Below the pieces are notes generated by a model. It was not told the DNA's origin, did no database searches, and saw only the letters and a program-made list of their open reading frames with translations. Source: Tubulanus polymorphus (lineage: Eukaryota > Nemertea > Palaeonemertea > Tubulaniformes > Tubulanidae). Taken from it: a stretch of 64,000 nucleotides of DNA. Positions within the stretch are counted from its first letter, which is position 1. The number at the start of each line of letters is the position of its first letter. The position numbers and the translations under genes were made by a program. The DNA lies in assembly GCF_964204645.1 (NCBI RefSeq), contig NC_134026.1:20044650-20108649 (forward strand), written 5' to 3'. Below are positions 20,086 through 33,800 of the stretch, in pieces.

Positions 20086-20292
20086 CAACAGATATCAATT
20101 TGTTCACACAAGGTCTGCATTGAGAAAATACGAAGGTCGATTTGAATGCGAAGAGTCTTCTATATAAATCTTTACCATTCACGAAAACGATAGACTCGAT
20201 TCAAGAAAAACATATACGCACAGTATACCGTACACAATTATATTCTGATAATCAATTTTGTTGATAATCTCAACTCTTCCATCGGCAGAAAT

Positions 20293-21562
20293 ATGGACGC
20301 TGACGGCGAGGCTTATTCAAATAATTCTGATCTGCAAAAACAATTGGCTACAGATATTCTATCGTCAAATGAATTTCAGCAGAATCGTTATAGGAACGTG
20401 TTGGACATCGGCTGTGGTAGCGGTGAGGTCACAAATATTCTACTTGAAAAGATCGATGTAGTTGAAAATCTAATTGCTTTCGACAAGGTAGATATACAAA
20501 ATGCATACAATAACGGTAGGTAGTGACTTTTTAACTTTTGATATTCGTCCTTGTTTAATTTCAGAGTGAATCTATCGTTGAATTCGCTCGATCAAAAAAT
20601 CCGAATCCTAAAATTGAATATTCCGTAGCTGACGTCACCAAACCTGAAACGTTCAAGCCGGAATGGCAACAGAAATTTGACCTGATAACATCGTTTCAAA
20701 CACTACACTGGACTCGTAATCAATATAAAAACTTGGAAAATATAAAATCTTTATTATCCCCGAATGGTAAAGTTTTCGTCAATATGCCTCACATTTCATC
20801 GTTCGTTCGCGTACTTGATATAATGAAAATAGCAAAATGGTCTCCATACTTTCAGGTAGGAATTTGATGGTTCTTTTTAGTGGTGACTCGCAATTATAGT
20901 CTGTGTTCTAAATACAACAAGACGGATAGTACTTTTACGGTTAAATCTTATGTTTGACGCACGAGCTTTCGCTACTTGCGAATAGCATCTTCATCAGCAG
21001 GCGGATGAGTCACTCGAAAGCTATCCGTCTCGTTGTATTTATTCTACACCAGATTAACACGGTTTCTCTGCGAGTCTATATTTCATTCACAGCATCGAAG
21101 ATTAATCTGAACATACGTGAATTTCAGGGATTTACGCCGGCATGGTTATTCCATCCAGATTGGGAAGAATATAGCGAATGGAGATATCCCGATGTACCCA
21201 CTGGATACCGAAGAATGGCCGAATCATTAGGGTTTACTCTCAAACGATTTGCAGAGACGAATGATGATTTCATTCTTCCTGGTCGTCAGTGTGCCAAAGG
21301 TCTCCTGTTTGATAGGGAATTCATATTTAAACCCGCTTCTTGTACTCAGCATATACCTTTACTCGTTCAATATCACCGCGATGGTTCTATCATTCCAGGT
21401 TGGTTCAGCGCACTTCTGCCTTTGAAGTGAATTCCGGACTCAAAATCGTCTGAATTTTTGGACGATGCATTGAATCTATACTTGAAAAGTTTACCACCTG
21501 ATGTCAATGGAAAGATTCACATTCGTTCTAAAAATATCATTGCTTATATGCAAATAAAATAA
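20293..21562 (+). pseudogene. Methyltransferase B2 with premature stop in last exon
   Basis: Exons 20293-20487, 20565-20855, 21128-21299 and 21399-21562 match B1 in position and phase. In exon 4 the B1 codon CGA is TGA here (21428-21430), a C-to-T change at a CpG. It removes the last 44 residues, including the SSEFLDDALNLYLKSL helix that all other family members keep. The catalytic domain (VLDIGCGSGEVTN) is intact, so a truncated product of 229 residues is possible, but loss of function is likelier. As the stop is in the last exon the mRNA might escape nonsense-mediated decay. Confidence 0.8.
20888..21043 (-). repeat. Inverted-repeat element with hammerhead-like core in intron 2 of B2
   Basis: Unit 2 copy of the element at 12888-13022. 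On the minus strand CTGATGA (20997-20991), a six-pair stem GCTATT/AGTAGC and GAAA (20970-20967) are all intact here. The stem does not start directly after CTGATGA and flanking stem I is not evident, so activity is doubtful. Confidence 0.45.
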
Positions 21563-21815
21563 ATTACAAAAATATATTGATTACGATTAGTGTATTTCTA
21601 TTTCGCCAACATGCGTGTCGGAGATTTTTATGCACATACATTCTTCCACGCTTATTTCATTCGACGGTGAAAAAGCAAATACATCTCCACATTTGAAAGG
21701 AGATTAAAGTAAAACTCTTTATTCGAAATCCATTTTTCGTTGTTAATCGATAATCGAAATAAGATGTTATAAATTTCAAGTCCCATACGCCGAAACAAGC
21801 CAGATCGGCAATAAT

Positions 21816-22017
21816 GGATTAATAAGATAAAACCCACTATCTACAGATTAAAAGAATTTAAAACAAGAATTTATTTATTCAATCTAAAATATATAGAATA
21901 CACGACGTTTCGAATCGTCAGGTGTGCACACCTGACGATGATCTCTAGGGTGAATTAATAAATTCTTGTTTTTAAATTCTTTTAATCTGTAGATAGTGGG
22001 TTTTTATCTTATTATCC
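21816..22017. repeat. Palindromic repeat, head-to-head Penelope-type ends (copy 2)
   Basis: Unit 2 copy of the 13795-14013 palindrome. The long outer arms are kept, but a deletion of about 20 bp left of centre removed the stem and core sequences on that side (reads GTTTCGAATCGTCAGG). Confidence 0.6.
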
Positions 22018-22140
22018 GTTTACCACATTTAAGTGTGGTTATCGTTCCAATAATGAACTATTCTGAAAAGTCTGGCCGGTTAGACATCAAATGAACAATT
22101 TTCCCGAAAAGAAGAAATACTCTTGACAAATAGTAATTAC

Positions 22141-22534
22141 TATGGTGGCTGATAAGGGCCAAAGCGAAAAATTTCTAGTATGCAAATCAGGGCGCCAGAA
22201 CGCCAGAACACCAAAACGAAAAAAACGTCAAATTTTCTCTGAAATTTCGACGTTTTTCGTTGTTTTGGCGGGGCGCCAAAACGGAATAATCTTTGTTTTA
22301 GCGCGCCAAAACGAACTTTCAGAGAAATTTCGACGTTTTTCGTTGTTTTGGCGGGGCGCCAAAATGAAAGTTCGTTTTGGCGGGAGCGCCAAAACGGAAT
22401 ATTCTTTGTTTTGGCGCACCAAAACGAACTTTCAGAGAAAATTGGACGCTTTTCGTAGTTTTGGCTTTCTGGCGTTCTGGCGCCCTGATTTGCGTACCAG
22501 AAATTTTTCGCTATGGCCCTTATCAGCCTCCATA
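22141..22534. mobile_element. Foldback MITE with long terminal inverted repeats (copy 2, with target duplication)
   Basis: Same element as 14137-14532. Here the 394-bp element runs from TATGGTGGCTGATAAGGG to its inverse and is flanked by AATTAC at 22135-22140 and 22535-22540. This shows insertion before the segmental duplication, with later loss of one flank in unit 1. Confidence 0.85.
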
Positions 22535-22761
22535 AATTACAGTTCGTCCCATATTTTTGTTTTCTTATTGAACCTACATTGATAAGAATATCAAGGTCGA
22601 TTTAAATGCAAGGAAAATTCTAAGAAATAGTTATTTGTTCACACCACATTTTGATGTGTGACAGTCGCGATAATATATAGACTAAATTTAAACACATTTT
22701 ATACGAGATGTTGATATTCTAGTGCTGTTAATCCCACCTCCGACCCAGAAGGACCGGCGAA

Positions 22762-24168
22762 ATGGATGTTGACGGTGAATTTTATTCAAATAATTCTGAT
22801 CTGCAAAAACAATTGGCTACAGATATTCTATCGTCGATTGAATTTCAGCAGAATCGTTATAGGAACGTGTTGGACATCGGCTGTGGTAGCGGTGAGGTCA
22901 CAAATATTCTACTGGAAAAGATCGATGTAGTTGAAAATCTTATTGCCTTCGATAAGGTATAGATATATAAAATGTATATACAAATCGTAGGCAGTAACTT
23001 GGAAATATATTCTTATCATTCCTGCTCTATTTCAGAGTGTATCTATGATTGAATTTGCTAGGTCAAAAAATCTAAACCCTAAAATCGAATACTCCGTCGC
23101 TGACTTCACCAAACCCGATACATTCGAGCCGGAATGGCTACAGAAATTTGACCTGATAACATCGTTTCAAGCTCTACACTGGACTCGTAATCAATATTCA
23201 AATTTGAAAAACATAAAAACGCTGTTATCCCCGAACGGTGAAGTTTTCTTCCATCTGCCGTACACGTCATCGATCCGTTACATATCTGATGTAATGAACT
23301 CGGTGAAATGGTCTCCGTACTTTCAGGTAGGAATCAGGCCCGTGTCGAGTGGGTATCAGGGGGTAGCGAACGAACCCCTAAAATTTTCGAAGTAACCTCC
23401 AAAGTCAGTGTCAAAGAATTAAGGTCAAGATTTGCGAAATTTGAATATAATTTTCATCCTTCTTTTGGAAAATGAAAGGTAATCGCCATTCTGAAATGAT
23501 TTAGTCAGTTACCCGGGCACATCATATTTTGGATCTGTCCACTTTCACTGGGAGAGTGACCCTTTTAACGGTAAAAAGTGAAATTTTCTTGAATAGAACT
23601 GCCCCGATCGGCACGGGCCTGGAAATGGTGGTTTGATAAAGATTAGTACATGTAGTACTTACACCACAATGCATAGCTGTGTTCTCACACTGTCGGAACT
23701 TAAATCGTAACATTTCATGAATTCAGGGATTTACATCGTCATGGTTGTTTCATCCAGTTTGGGAAGAATATCGTGAATGGAGATATCCCGATGTAGTCAC
23801 TGGATACCGACGAATGGCTGAATCATTGGGGTTTACTATCAAGCGATGTATAAAGAGATTTGATGATTTTACTTTTCCTGATAACCATAGCGCTAAATGT
23901 ATGTTTGATAGGAAAGCATTGATCTCAAGCTTGCTTCCTTCAATAAATGTACTGGTACTCATTCAACAACTACATATACTGTTGTCTTTGTCAATGTTTT
24001 TTAGGTTGGTTCAGCGCGGTGCTGCCTTTGAAGCGAATTCCAGGCTCAAAATCGTCTGAATTTCTAGATGACGCGCTAAATCTCTACTTGGAAAGTTTAC
24101 CACTTGATGGAAACGGAAAGATTCATTGCTATTGCAAAAGTTGCGTAGTTTACATGCAAAACGAATAG
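22762..24168 (+). CDS. SAM-dependent methyltransferase C2, juvenile hormone acid methyltransferase-like
   Basis: Four exons: 22762-22956, 23036-23326, 23727-23898, 24005-24168; 273 aa; the same phases as the A and B genes. Motif I VLDIGCGSGEVTN, FDLITSFQALHWTRNQ and LLSPNGEVFF are present. At the exon 3/4 junction the usual glycine codon becomes cysteine, since exon 3 ends AAAT rather than AAAG; the GTATGT donor is good. Intron 2 is the longest (400 bp). Only exon 1 and the first bases of exon 2 are duplicated in C1. The complete C2 is the right-hand end of the cluster, 700 bp before GALC. Substrate unknown. Confidence 0.85.
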
Positions 24169-24863
24169 AAGACGCACGTAGGCTACTGTCTTTTGAGAAC
24201 GGGCTATGGCTAAAACTGCCCACTTCCAACTGCCAGAAATGAATAAAGATGCCAAAAATCCACGCAGAAATTCGTCAATAAAATACTGTGAAATTAACAG
24301 GGAGAATATTATTTTCGTTTGGTTTCTGCTGAATAATTTATAGAAAATCGAGTAGGCCATACCAGAAAAAAATACTTCGTGTGAAAAGCGAAAAACATCA
24401 AAAGCAACAACAGGTTTTTTCTTTTTTTATTTCTACGTGAAAGAGTCACAGATATCGCCAGTTACTATTTCTGCGAAAACATTTAACGAAAACTGACCCA
24501 TCTATCATGAAAAGAACGACCATGGCTTGACATTACTCCGGTCAAATCATCTATCCCCACGTTAAAATTTTTCGAACATCGCGCTTCTTTACAACCCTTA
24601 GATCCCCATCGTCTCGACTCAGTTCGACTAGACTAAGTATATTAAGACCAAAACCATATCTACGGCACCCGGACGTGACATGGTTTCAAAACAAATGTAT
24701 TTTTTTTTTCGTTCGTACAGAAAAACTTTCTGTTTCCGCGAAAAACATTTCGTTCGAACGTTAAAAAATTGTAGTTTTCATGTCACCTCCGGCCGGCCCC
24801 GTACCAATAAATTTGAATTTGCCGAGTACCCGTAGTTTGGTGGAGACTATTGTTGTTGTAAAG
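24169..24863 (+). promoter_or_regulatory. Intergenic region between methyltransferase C2 and GALC
   Basis: No gene is seen. The distal part holds the C2 3' end; the last few hundred bases before 24864 must contain the GALC promoter and 5' UTR. An upstream in-frame ATG at 24780 would add 28 residues before the likely start and has weaker context. Confidence 0.35.
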
Positions 24864-27800
24864 ATGGCGGCTTCAGTCACGGGACTTTCGGTTTTCTGGC
24901 TAAAAAGCTTCATTTTCTGCATATATATCGGCACAATCGGATGTTCTACGGTCGCTATCCTCGACGATAGCCAGCTCAATCGTCAATTCGATGGAATCGG
25001 TGGAATTAGCGGTGGAGGCGTAAGTTGATAACATTTTAAATCTCAAAATTTTCGAATCGATGGACTGTGCAGTGGTGGCCGTGCTGATTAACGAAATGTA
25101 CAGTTTGTTGAGTCTGTTTTGAAATTTTGAAAAGTTCCTTGCTTCATTTCAGGCGACCTCTAAGCTACTCGTTAATTATCCACCGACTCAAAAGGCAGAA
25201 ATTTTGGATTATCTATTCAAGGTAATTATTTCATTTTGACACTTTCTGAAGAGTGAGGCCAAGCAAGATGAAGGGCTTCGAGGGCCAGGCTCGCTCAGGA
25301 ATTGTTCGTGTGATCAGAGTCCTTCTGAACGGGGCTTCATCGGCAGCCGGGTGTTCGGCCTCTTGGGGGTGCCGGGCGACTTCACGCGTCCACGGAGTCG
25401 GGTTGTTTGGGAATGCAGCCTGAAGACGGTGGTAAACTCCATCTGAGGCTATATTTAGGCACGAGTGCGACAGCGGACAAGTATCGTGAGGGAAAGTTGA
25501 AAAGAACTTCGAAGACAGTGTCCAACTATGAAACCGTTTGGAGGTTAACAGGTTGTTGTTAATAGGAGGGTAATTTATGAAGGGTGCAAAGTTTTCAAAT
25601 CAAAGTAAATTGTCATCAGCACTTGCGATTGATTTTGTCATGAATACTGGGAATATGTTTATAGTTTTAAAAATGAATATTTTTTACACCTCTGCCTTAT
25701 GGAAGCCGTAAGTTCCTTGTTTTCTAAACGGAAAAATGAATTTATTTTCAGCCCAACTTCGCCGCCTCACTTCATATATTGAAAGTTGAGATTGGTGGAG
25801 ATTCTCAAAGCACAGGTAAACCAACTAAGTGTGATATGAGTAAGACTAGGGTTAGAATTGGGGCATTGAATAGCCTTACCTCAGTCTATTGGTAGCAATA
25901 TAGTGGTCCTGTTGCTAGCTTCGTCTCTATTTCCCATTATTTTTTCCACTGAAAAACTGGATTGGTTTTTGTTGATGGAAGCAAATGGGCTCATGACCTA
26001 ATTTTAGAAAATGGTAGGAGGTCAGGTGCCTTCCCCCAAGGATTTTTTCGATTTTTTGTACCTGGAAAAGTTATTTTGAGGTGTCCAGAATGAATTTCTC
26101 CCCTGTGAAAAAGTTATCAACATCAATTTAGGTCTTTTCAGAATTTTCCGGGCGAACTCAGATGGTGTTCATTTTCTGAAATGATAATGTTTCTAGTGGA
26201 TTCATATCAAGATTGTCTTATCTTTAATTATGCACATGGCCACCCCAATATTCCTTTGTTTGTAGATGGTACTGAGGCATCGCATATGCATAATTCCTGG
26301 GATGAAAATTATAGAAGAGGTTATGAATGGTGGCTGATGGTTGAAGCAAAAAAGGTGCGAATCTACGAATCACTGACTATTTAAAAGTATCCAAAAAGAT
26401 TGTTTTTAACTAAATGCATTCATTATAAGGCGCCTCATGAAGATTTTTGGTTTCAATAACTGCAGTTTTTTAGTTGTTCCAAATATACACATTGTCCAGT
26501 ACTGCAAAGGTTTCCATAAACAAACATCACAGGTTGGAAGCCTGAACTAAAAAGAATTTAGAAAAATAATCACTCAGAAAAAAATCAGGGAATTTTAGAT
26601 GTCTTCTTGGTCTTGCCGGTGATGAACGGTACTTACGAATCTCTTTAAAAGATACTGACAGCCATTGAGGATAGGGAACCAGAATTTAGGATTCCCCTTG
26701 TAAGAACCGTGCATCAGTAGGGTTGACAGTGTTAAGAAGTAACTCGGCATTATAGTAGAAATACCAATTTTTCTTGTGATGCCTTATTTTGAAAGCATTG
26801 AGCTTATGATATTAGCTAGAGGTATATTATATGATCGATAATTATAAGTATATAATACTAGCAAAACAACCATGGAAACGAATAAGTGTTTTTGTGCACA
26901 GACCATCATATTAGATTAATAAATCCCATGGATGGAGACAATAGACCATCACACCTGGACTCAGTTCCACAGTTGTGAGTTAAGATTTGATTCAGCGTTA
27001 ACTCATTGAAAATGAACTAATTTGAAGTTAACTCTAACTAAGAACTGGATCCTGGAGAACAACGCCTGCAACAAGCAGATCAGCTGCCATTTTTTTAGCT
27101 TTCTTTGCATCGGTCTGATCATTGATTATTTTTTAAGCGAAATCCTGACATCAAACTGTACGGTTTGCCTTGGGCGTTCCCCGGATGGTTGGCGGCTGCA
27201 GGAAGTAGGTCGCCGTACTCGAGGCCATCGGTTACGGCTTCGTACATCGTCAAATGGGTGCAAGGAGCGAAACGAGTTTACGATTTGACGATAGACTACA
27301 TCGGGGTATGTGGAATGTCGATTCATTTTCTTGCGGGTCTGTTTAGGCTGGACTGTTTATAACGGCGTCAAAATTGCTATTGTTTCTTTATTAGATTGAT
27401 TTGAATCTCATGTCAGGGCATTTTTGGGAGTCAGTCATTTGTGTGAACTGGGATGCAATCAAGATTTCATTCTATTGAAATCAACCTTCAGTTCCAGGGA
27501 CTGACGAACGTTCAAACACTTCGTTCACCGTCTGATTTTTATTCTTGTAGATTTGGAATGAAAGGGCTTTCGATAAAACATATGTCGAGGTAAGTCGCGT
27601 ATCGAATACAATCGGGTCAATTATAGCAACAAGCGATGTATGTCATCGGTGTATAACACTTTAGATCGTGGAAAATCTCAACGGTGTGTAGGGGTTTGGC
27701 TCTGGCTTCCCATTGAGGTTGCCCCTTTTATTGTAGATATTGAATATAACCACACCGATTTAAAGCTCAATTGTTGGAAGAATTGATTAAATCAGGGGTT

Positions 27801-30800
27801 CAGTGATATTTTCAGTGCAGTTTTAGTCCATTTGGTACTATTTCAGCCGGAATTGGCTCCTTTTGAAAAATGGTATGTACGTCACGTTATTTGTAGGTTT
27901 TACGCCAAGCTCTGAATGCAGCTGGATTCAGCCATGTTCAACTGGTAGTGGCGGATGGTAACTTCGGGGAAGTGACAGCTGATTGTCTGAAAGATCCCAA
28001 ATTCAATCAGTCCACACAAATAATCGGGTAAGTTGGACAGATTTACTAAAAATACCGCAAGACATCTGATCTTGTAGGATTACCGCATTATTTCACCAAC
28101 AAGGGCCAGTTCAGGGTGGCCACTTACCTGGAAATCAGGGATAGTCGGGGAATTTTCTTTCTTTAAACCCTAGGACGCCCTGCGGGTCATATATGACCCC
28201 ACCTATTTAGCCGGTCATAAATTTAAGAACTGCTGATGTTGGGTTTCCAGAGTTCTTAGATGTGTTTAAGAGCACCTGTGCTACCTAAAAAGCCCAATTT
28301 TACATATATGAGCCTTATCGGATAGTAGAAAACTCACTAGGTGGCGCTCCATAAAATCAAATTTACCACTTCAACCCAAGGGGTCTTATATGACCCATAG
28401 TCAGAACGTAGCTTGTACATTTTCAATCAAAAATTGGGGTCATATATGGAACACTGGGCATTAAAGGATGCACTTTTTCATATTATGAATTTTCTCTAAA
28501 AATATTCAGGTACTCTAAACCAATAATGAAGCAGCTTGGGGGTCACATGTGACCCCTTCCAAAAAACATGTTAATGTGAAAATATATCCAAAACAGATAT
28601 TGATTTGTCATAAGGGACCCGAATGAACTGAAAAAAATAAATATGGGGTATGCCCTACTGCCAAAAGTATGTTTGGGCTTCCCAGGGTTTAAAAAAAAAG
28701 TCGGGGAATAGTCAGGGAATTTTTCAAAATGCCTTAAGTCAGGGAAATTTGAGATTGCTAGATCGCGCATAAAATCAAACAGTTTCCGTCTATGTCTTAT
28801 GTACTTGACTGAGTTAATTGATTGAATTCTCGGGAGATGGAGTCAGGGAAAACAACGTGCATTTCGGAATAGTCAGTGAAAAGCCTAAAATCTAGTTTGG
28901 GAACTAATTTGCAATGTGTTAAACAGGCTTAGTTGGTGTGCTGGTACCCCATGGCACCATGAACAATGAGGATAGAATATTAGCAGTCAAAAACCATTTC
29001 ATTCTTTTGCAAAAACCAAACGCGAACAGCAAATCACAAGATTTCTCGTTAAGTTGCAATGCAAGTAGACTGCTACTTACTACTTACTACTTATCGTACG
29101 GGGCTATTTACCCTGGGACTAGTTGCATGTAGATATAGGCTGGGCTTGCCCTCTTGCAATTAGATAAAAAAGTTTTATCAATTCTTATTGTACAGCGTAC
29201 ATTATCCGGGTACGTTATCTACTCCGGATGCACAGAAGACTGGTAAACCGTTGTGGTCATCGGAAGACTACAGTACGTTTAACGACAATGTTGGAGCAGG
29301 ATGTTGGGCTAGGGTATGTATAAAGCAAGTTTATCTAAGCCTGATCATATGTAGACGCATCCTTGATATAAGATAAAATTTTACAATGCTGGGGTGCCGC
29401 CTTTACGGAGAAGTTAGACTATTGAAACGATTTACTGAGTTACACCTTAAGTGAAATTGATTGAAGTGAAATTAAGTGATACATGTGTGCCTGGTAGTAA
29501 AAAAAATCTATATCAAGTAAAGTCTATTATCTCTGCATTTCAGATTTTGAATCAGAACTATGTCAATGGTTTAATGACTAGGTAAATAGCTTTATGACCA
29601 TTCCTGTATTTCGGTTTTGAAAATTACCATGGGACCACACCGGCTTCTGTAGACAAGTATTAACTTACTGGTGACCACCATAGGGAAATAAATCTGAAAT
29701 TTTTCGATATTCTACGAGGTTTAAGTTCGTTCATTCATTGACTATCATTTTCTTTTTGCTTTTGATAATTTAGCGAAGCTGCTGGGTAGTCGGATATTCA
29801 ATGAAATGTACAATATGCGTATATATCTTTCATAGCACCATATCGTGGAATTTAATCGCGTCATACTACGAGTCTTTGCCGTATAAGAGAGATGGCTTGA
29901 TGACAGCCGACCAGCCGTGGTCAGGTCATTACGACATCAACAACCCTATATGGGTAACAGGTAGGTAGGGACGATGTGCGCATTGATTCATCGAAACTTG
30001 ATTAAACTTTTAAGAGACTTACAGTTTGAAGAATCGTATACCGTTTTGGTTATGCTGTTTCACTGAGACATGCGCATACAACTTGAGAATCTTTCGATTT
30101 ATATTATTTGTAGCTCACACGACCCAATTCGTTCAGATCGGCTGGAGATATCTGTTGCACGGTCAAGGAGTCGACCATCTCAAACTCGGCGGTAGTTACG
30201 TTACTTTAGTGGATCCAAAGAAAGAGTCTGTAACAATCGTGATAGAGAAAATGGCATGTATTACGCGAGTTGCAGATTCGAAAGTGATAAAACGCTTATC
30301 CGTACAATGAAGCCGACCGAAATCTATAAGCTTTTAGTGATTACAGTCAAACCCGCTTAATCCAGATTTTGGTCTAGTTCCCATAAACCGGATGAATTTT
30401 GTTGGTCCCAGATGATCTGAATTAAGCGGATTCCACTGTATTTGATGGATATTCTTCGAATATGAAGTCCATCTTAGCAATCATCAGCATTTTGTTGTGA
30501 TCCAGCCATGTTTCGAAATCAAACTGAGAATCTTTGAAATTCATTACTTTTGCTCAGTTTGTACTGGTGAATGTTCTTCATACCAAATTTGTAGATGGAT
30601 AAAGATAGATCAGTTGGTAATAATGAAATCTCAGGACCATCAGTTCAATTATTTTTCAAACGAGAGAATAGATTAAGTAGTGGTGTCCAATAGAGTGGCT
30701 TGGATAGTATCGAAATCACAGCATTCCCAGCCATCCCTTTCTCTAGCTCGGGGTGCTCTCTGTTTCGGCATCGCATAAAAATATCCATTGTCATGTAATT

Positions 30801-33800
30801 GTATATTTCCAGAGCCACGATCATTCTAAATGCATCCGTCCAGCCCTTCCGGCTTACAAAACAGCTGCTGAAAATGTGACATTCACGCTGAAAGGTTCGT
30901 TGGTACGTACCGGTAGTTGCTTTCAATTGATGAAAAAATCTTTTTGTCGTCGATCGAAAGTAAACCTCCTTAGGATCAATAATCTTTGACGTTACGGGAA
31001 ATGTGAAACCCTAGATTTTACGAAAATTGGTTGCATTCAGTAAAAATTCGTTCATTTTCAATCAAATTTAATTTAATTGTAGGTAAAAGTTAAACAGTTG
31101 AATGTGTGGATGTCGAAACTGTGTTATTCAGGTGAAAATTGTACTGAGAAAGTGTTTGCTAAACTGTCTCCAATTGTGGTAAGTTTTCAGAGAGTATACA
31201 CTCGGTACTTCTACTGATGATGATAATCGGCATTCATTTATGCTACATGGTTCCCTGTACAAGTACTAGATTATTCTATATTTCGTTCATTTTAAGCACT
31301 GAAATAGTTTCGAAAAAGTAAAAGAAGTGAAATTCAATTCAGGAAGTACCTCGGCTTAGCTAAGTCCAGTCACATGGTGACTAGGCCTGAAGTCCAAAAA
31401 CATTTGACCGGCTGATGAATCGAAATGGGCTTGCCTGGGGTAGATTTAAGCCTTACCAGCTCCTGGATCCAGTTGCGCAGGCACGGCTGAAGTCCTGAGG
31501 CCGGTCGCATAGTCATGGCTTAGATTTAAGACTGGTCTAAGACCAACTTTGTTCTATACTCGATCTAACAACTTAAGGCCAATCTTAAGATTTAAGACCA
31601 CTTTTGGACTCAAGTCATGACTGTGCAACTCGCCCCAGTAGTCTTAAATCATGAGACTGGTCTTAAAGGGGAACTGCAGTCAAAAAATTATAATTGGCCA
31701 TTCATTTCTACTCTTGTTGATTAGTATAATGCTAGTTGAAATTTCCAATTCTTCCTAATTAACTTGTTGTATACAACGATTTTAATACTGTTATCAGCAG
31801 AATTTACGGCAGATGAGAGCCGCCATATTTGAATTCCAAAGTGAGGCATGTAAACATTGATGACGTATCCCGGCCCATCACACACCAGTGTGTACACAAA
31901 TAGATACACTCATCGAAGATCTCAGTTGAAAATTGCGATTAAAATACTCCCGCTGGGCTGCCAGTGGGGTCTTTACTTTTATTTATCCACTCACTGTGTG
32001 AAACATATCCAAATAATTGCTGATGTGGCATTATGCTGCAGTTTAGAACTATTATTGCCGAAAACACTATGAATAGCAGCAGTAACACGTATTGCAGTGG
32101 GTCGAAATACGTCACAGCCGAGAGAAAAGCGTCTGCTACGTGCATAAAATGGCGGCGGCCAGGCTCTCTACACAAACCCTGAGCTAAGAATGGTCTTAAA
32201 TCTTAGCCCTCGACAATGCGACTGGCCACGATGGAACTTAACAATGTATATGTAATACTGAATTATCATCCATTACTGCTACTCAATTTTTGGTCTTGAG
32301 CGTTGAACTATCTCTTCATTTACCTCAATGACGGATGTAAATGATCTAGCATGTATTCCGATCTATTTCATACTTGTTTTCAGCCGCAAAATGGAACGTT
32401 TTCGCTATACATCGACGTCGATACGATTTTCACCCTAACGACTCTGAATGTCGGCAGGAAAGGCTCGTATGGTACACCGCCGCCTAGCCATCCATTTCCA
32501 TTGCCTTATAAAGACACATTCGAAGGTTAGTGCCAGCACATATTTGTTTTGTTTTTTTTAAGCAAGAATTTTATTTGCCATGATAAACATTTGTACATAA
32601 AACTGACAGAAATAACTTACAAGCCGCATATAAAATGCATTATATGCATATGTACATATTTTTCTGATATTACATCAGCCCTTACAATTTTTCATTTGAG
32701 TGATGTCTCATCACTTCAATTCTGCAAGTGTTTTTAAAAACCTGCAATTCAATTCAAATAGCCTAACTCTGGGGCTAACTCTGAGTCAGGATCTGTATTC
32801 CTAGTTAAAGACACTTCTACTGCTAGAGGGCTTATCAAGTGGAAGTCAGAAATTTTTAAATCATTTATCTCAAAATCCATAAATTGCCGATCAGCTATCT
32901 CTACGTGGAATTTTTTCCTTCATTTGAATAATGGACAGGCGACTAAGGGTTAAAGTTAGATAGTTCTAACAAGATTTGATCGCAAATTTTCATCGTTATT
33001 AGTGTGAATTCTTCCATCGATTCGGTAACTGGTAGTAGCGATATTTACTTTTCTAACGCGATGGAATAACGTTGAATCTTCTCGCTTCAGGCTATGACCT
33101 TTACACCGAACCGAATAACTTCGCGCCACAAATCGGTTCATTCGAGATCGCTATGTCCGACGTGGAACACGGTAAAGTCGTAAAGCAAACCGTTCTTCAG
33201 CGCGCGATCGATTGGTGCGGAGGAAATCAACTATACCCGATCGCTATTGGAGGATTCAGTAAATGGTGGGGACAAACTCGTGCGCTGTAGAATTCGCTCG
33301 ATTTGGATCATTTGGGACCAATAAAATTTATACGATTTATGCGAGAAATTCAAATTAAACACCATACAGTAGACTCCAGGGCCCGGTTTTATAGACTGGT
33401 ATTATCTTTAACCCTGGGGCTAACTCAATTCATTTTCAATTGAGTTAGCCACTGGCGGGTTAAAGGTAATACCAGTTAGTTTATTAAAACCCTGCTTAAC
33501 CGGTACAGTTGGGACCTGCATTCTATTGCCGAATTAAGCGATTACCGGTTTGAAGAACCAGGAAAATCAATGGATAGAAATGTGGATCAATAGTATTGAG
33601 TTTCTCTTTGAAACTATGCGACACTTCTGTTTTTGCCATAATGAATTTTATTTTCAAAAATATACCAATGCCAGAAAAACAGTATGCTAATTCTACCAAA
33701 TTGAACGGATAACTGGATAGACATGTACCGGTTTACGCGGAGTCTACTGTATTTTTGCATACATTAATGTATGAAAGGACCGTAAATCATATCTGTATTA

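Larger units (their letters stand above)
15057..23055 (+). repeat. Tandem segmental duplication, unit 2 (methyltransferase genes A2, B2, C2)
   Basis: Second copy of the unit described at 8756. Offsets between matched landmarks are 6310 (A start), 8018 (B start) and 8036 (C start). The growth reflects a 1262-bp insertion in A2's downstream region (16778-18039) and unit-specific sequence at 18721-20085. The homology ends within C exon 2 near 23055; C2 continues beyond it and is the complete gene. Between the units, 15019-15056 is a diverged remnant of the terminus of the foldback element seen at 14137-14532. Confidence 0.85.

Noticed and set aside
22142-22582. 146-codon ORF
   Set aside because: It lies within the foldback MITE and consists of its internal repeats.
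24780-24863. Upstream ATG for GALC
   Set aside because: The downstream ATG at 24864 has better context and directly precedes a signal peptide.
33287-33290. In-frame stop ending GALC exon 15 as gene truncation
   Set aside because: A donor GTAGAA at 33287 removes it and restores length and phase with exon 16.
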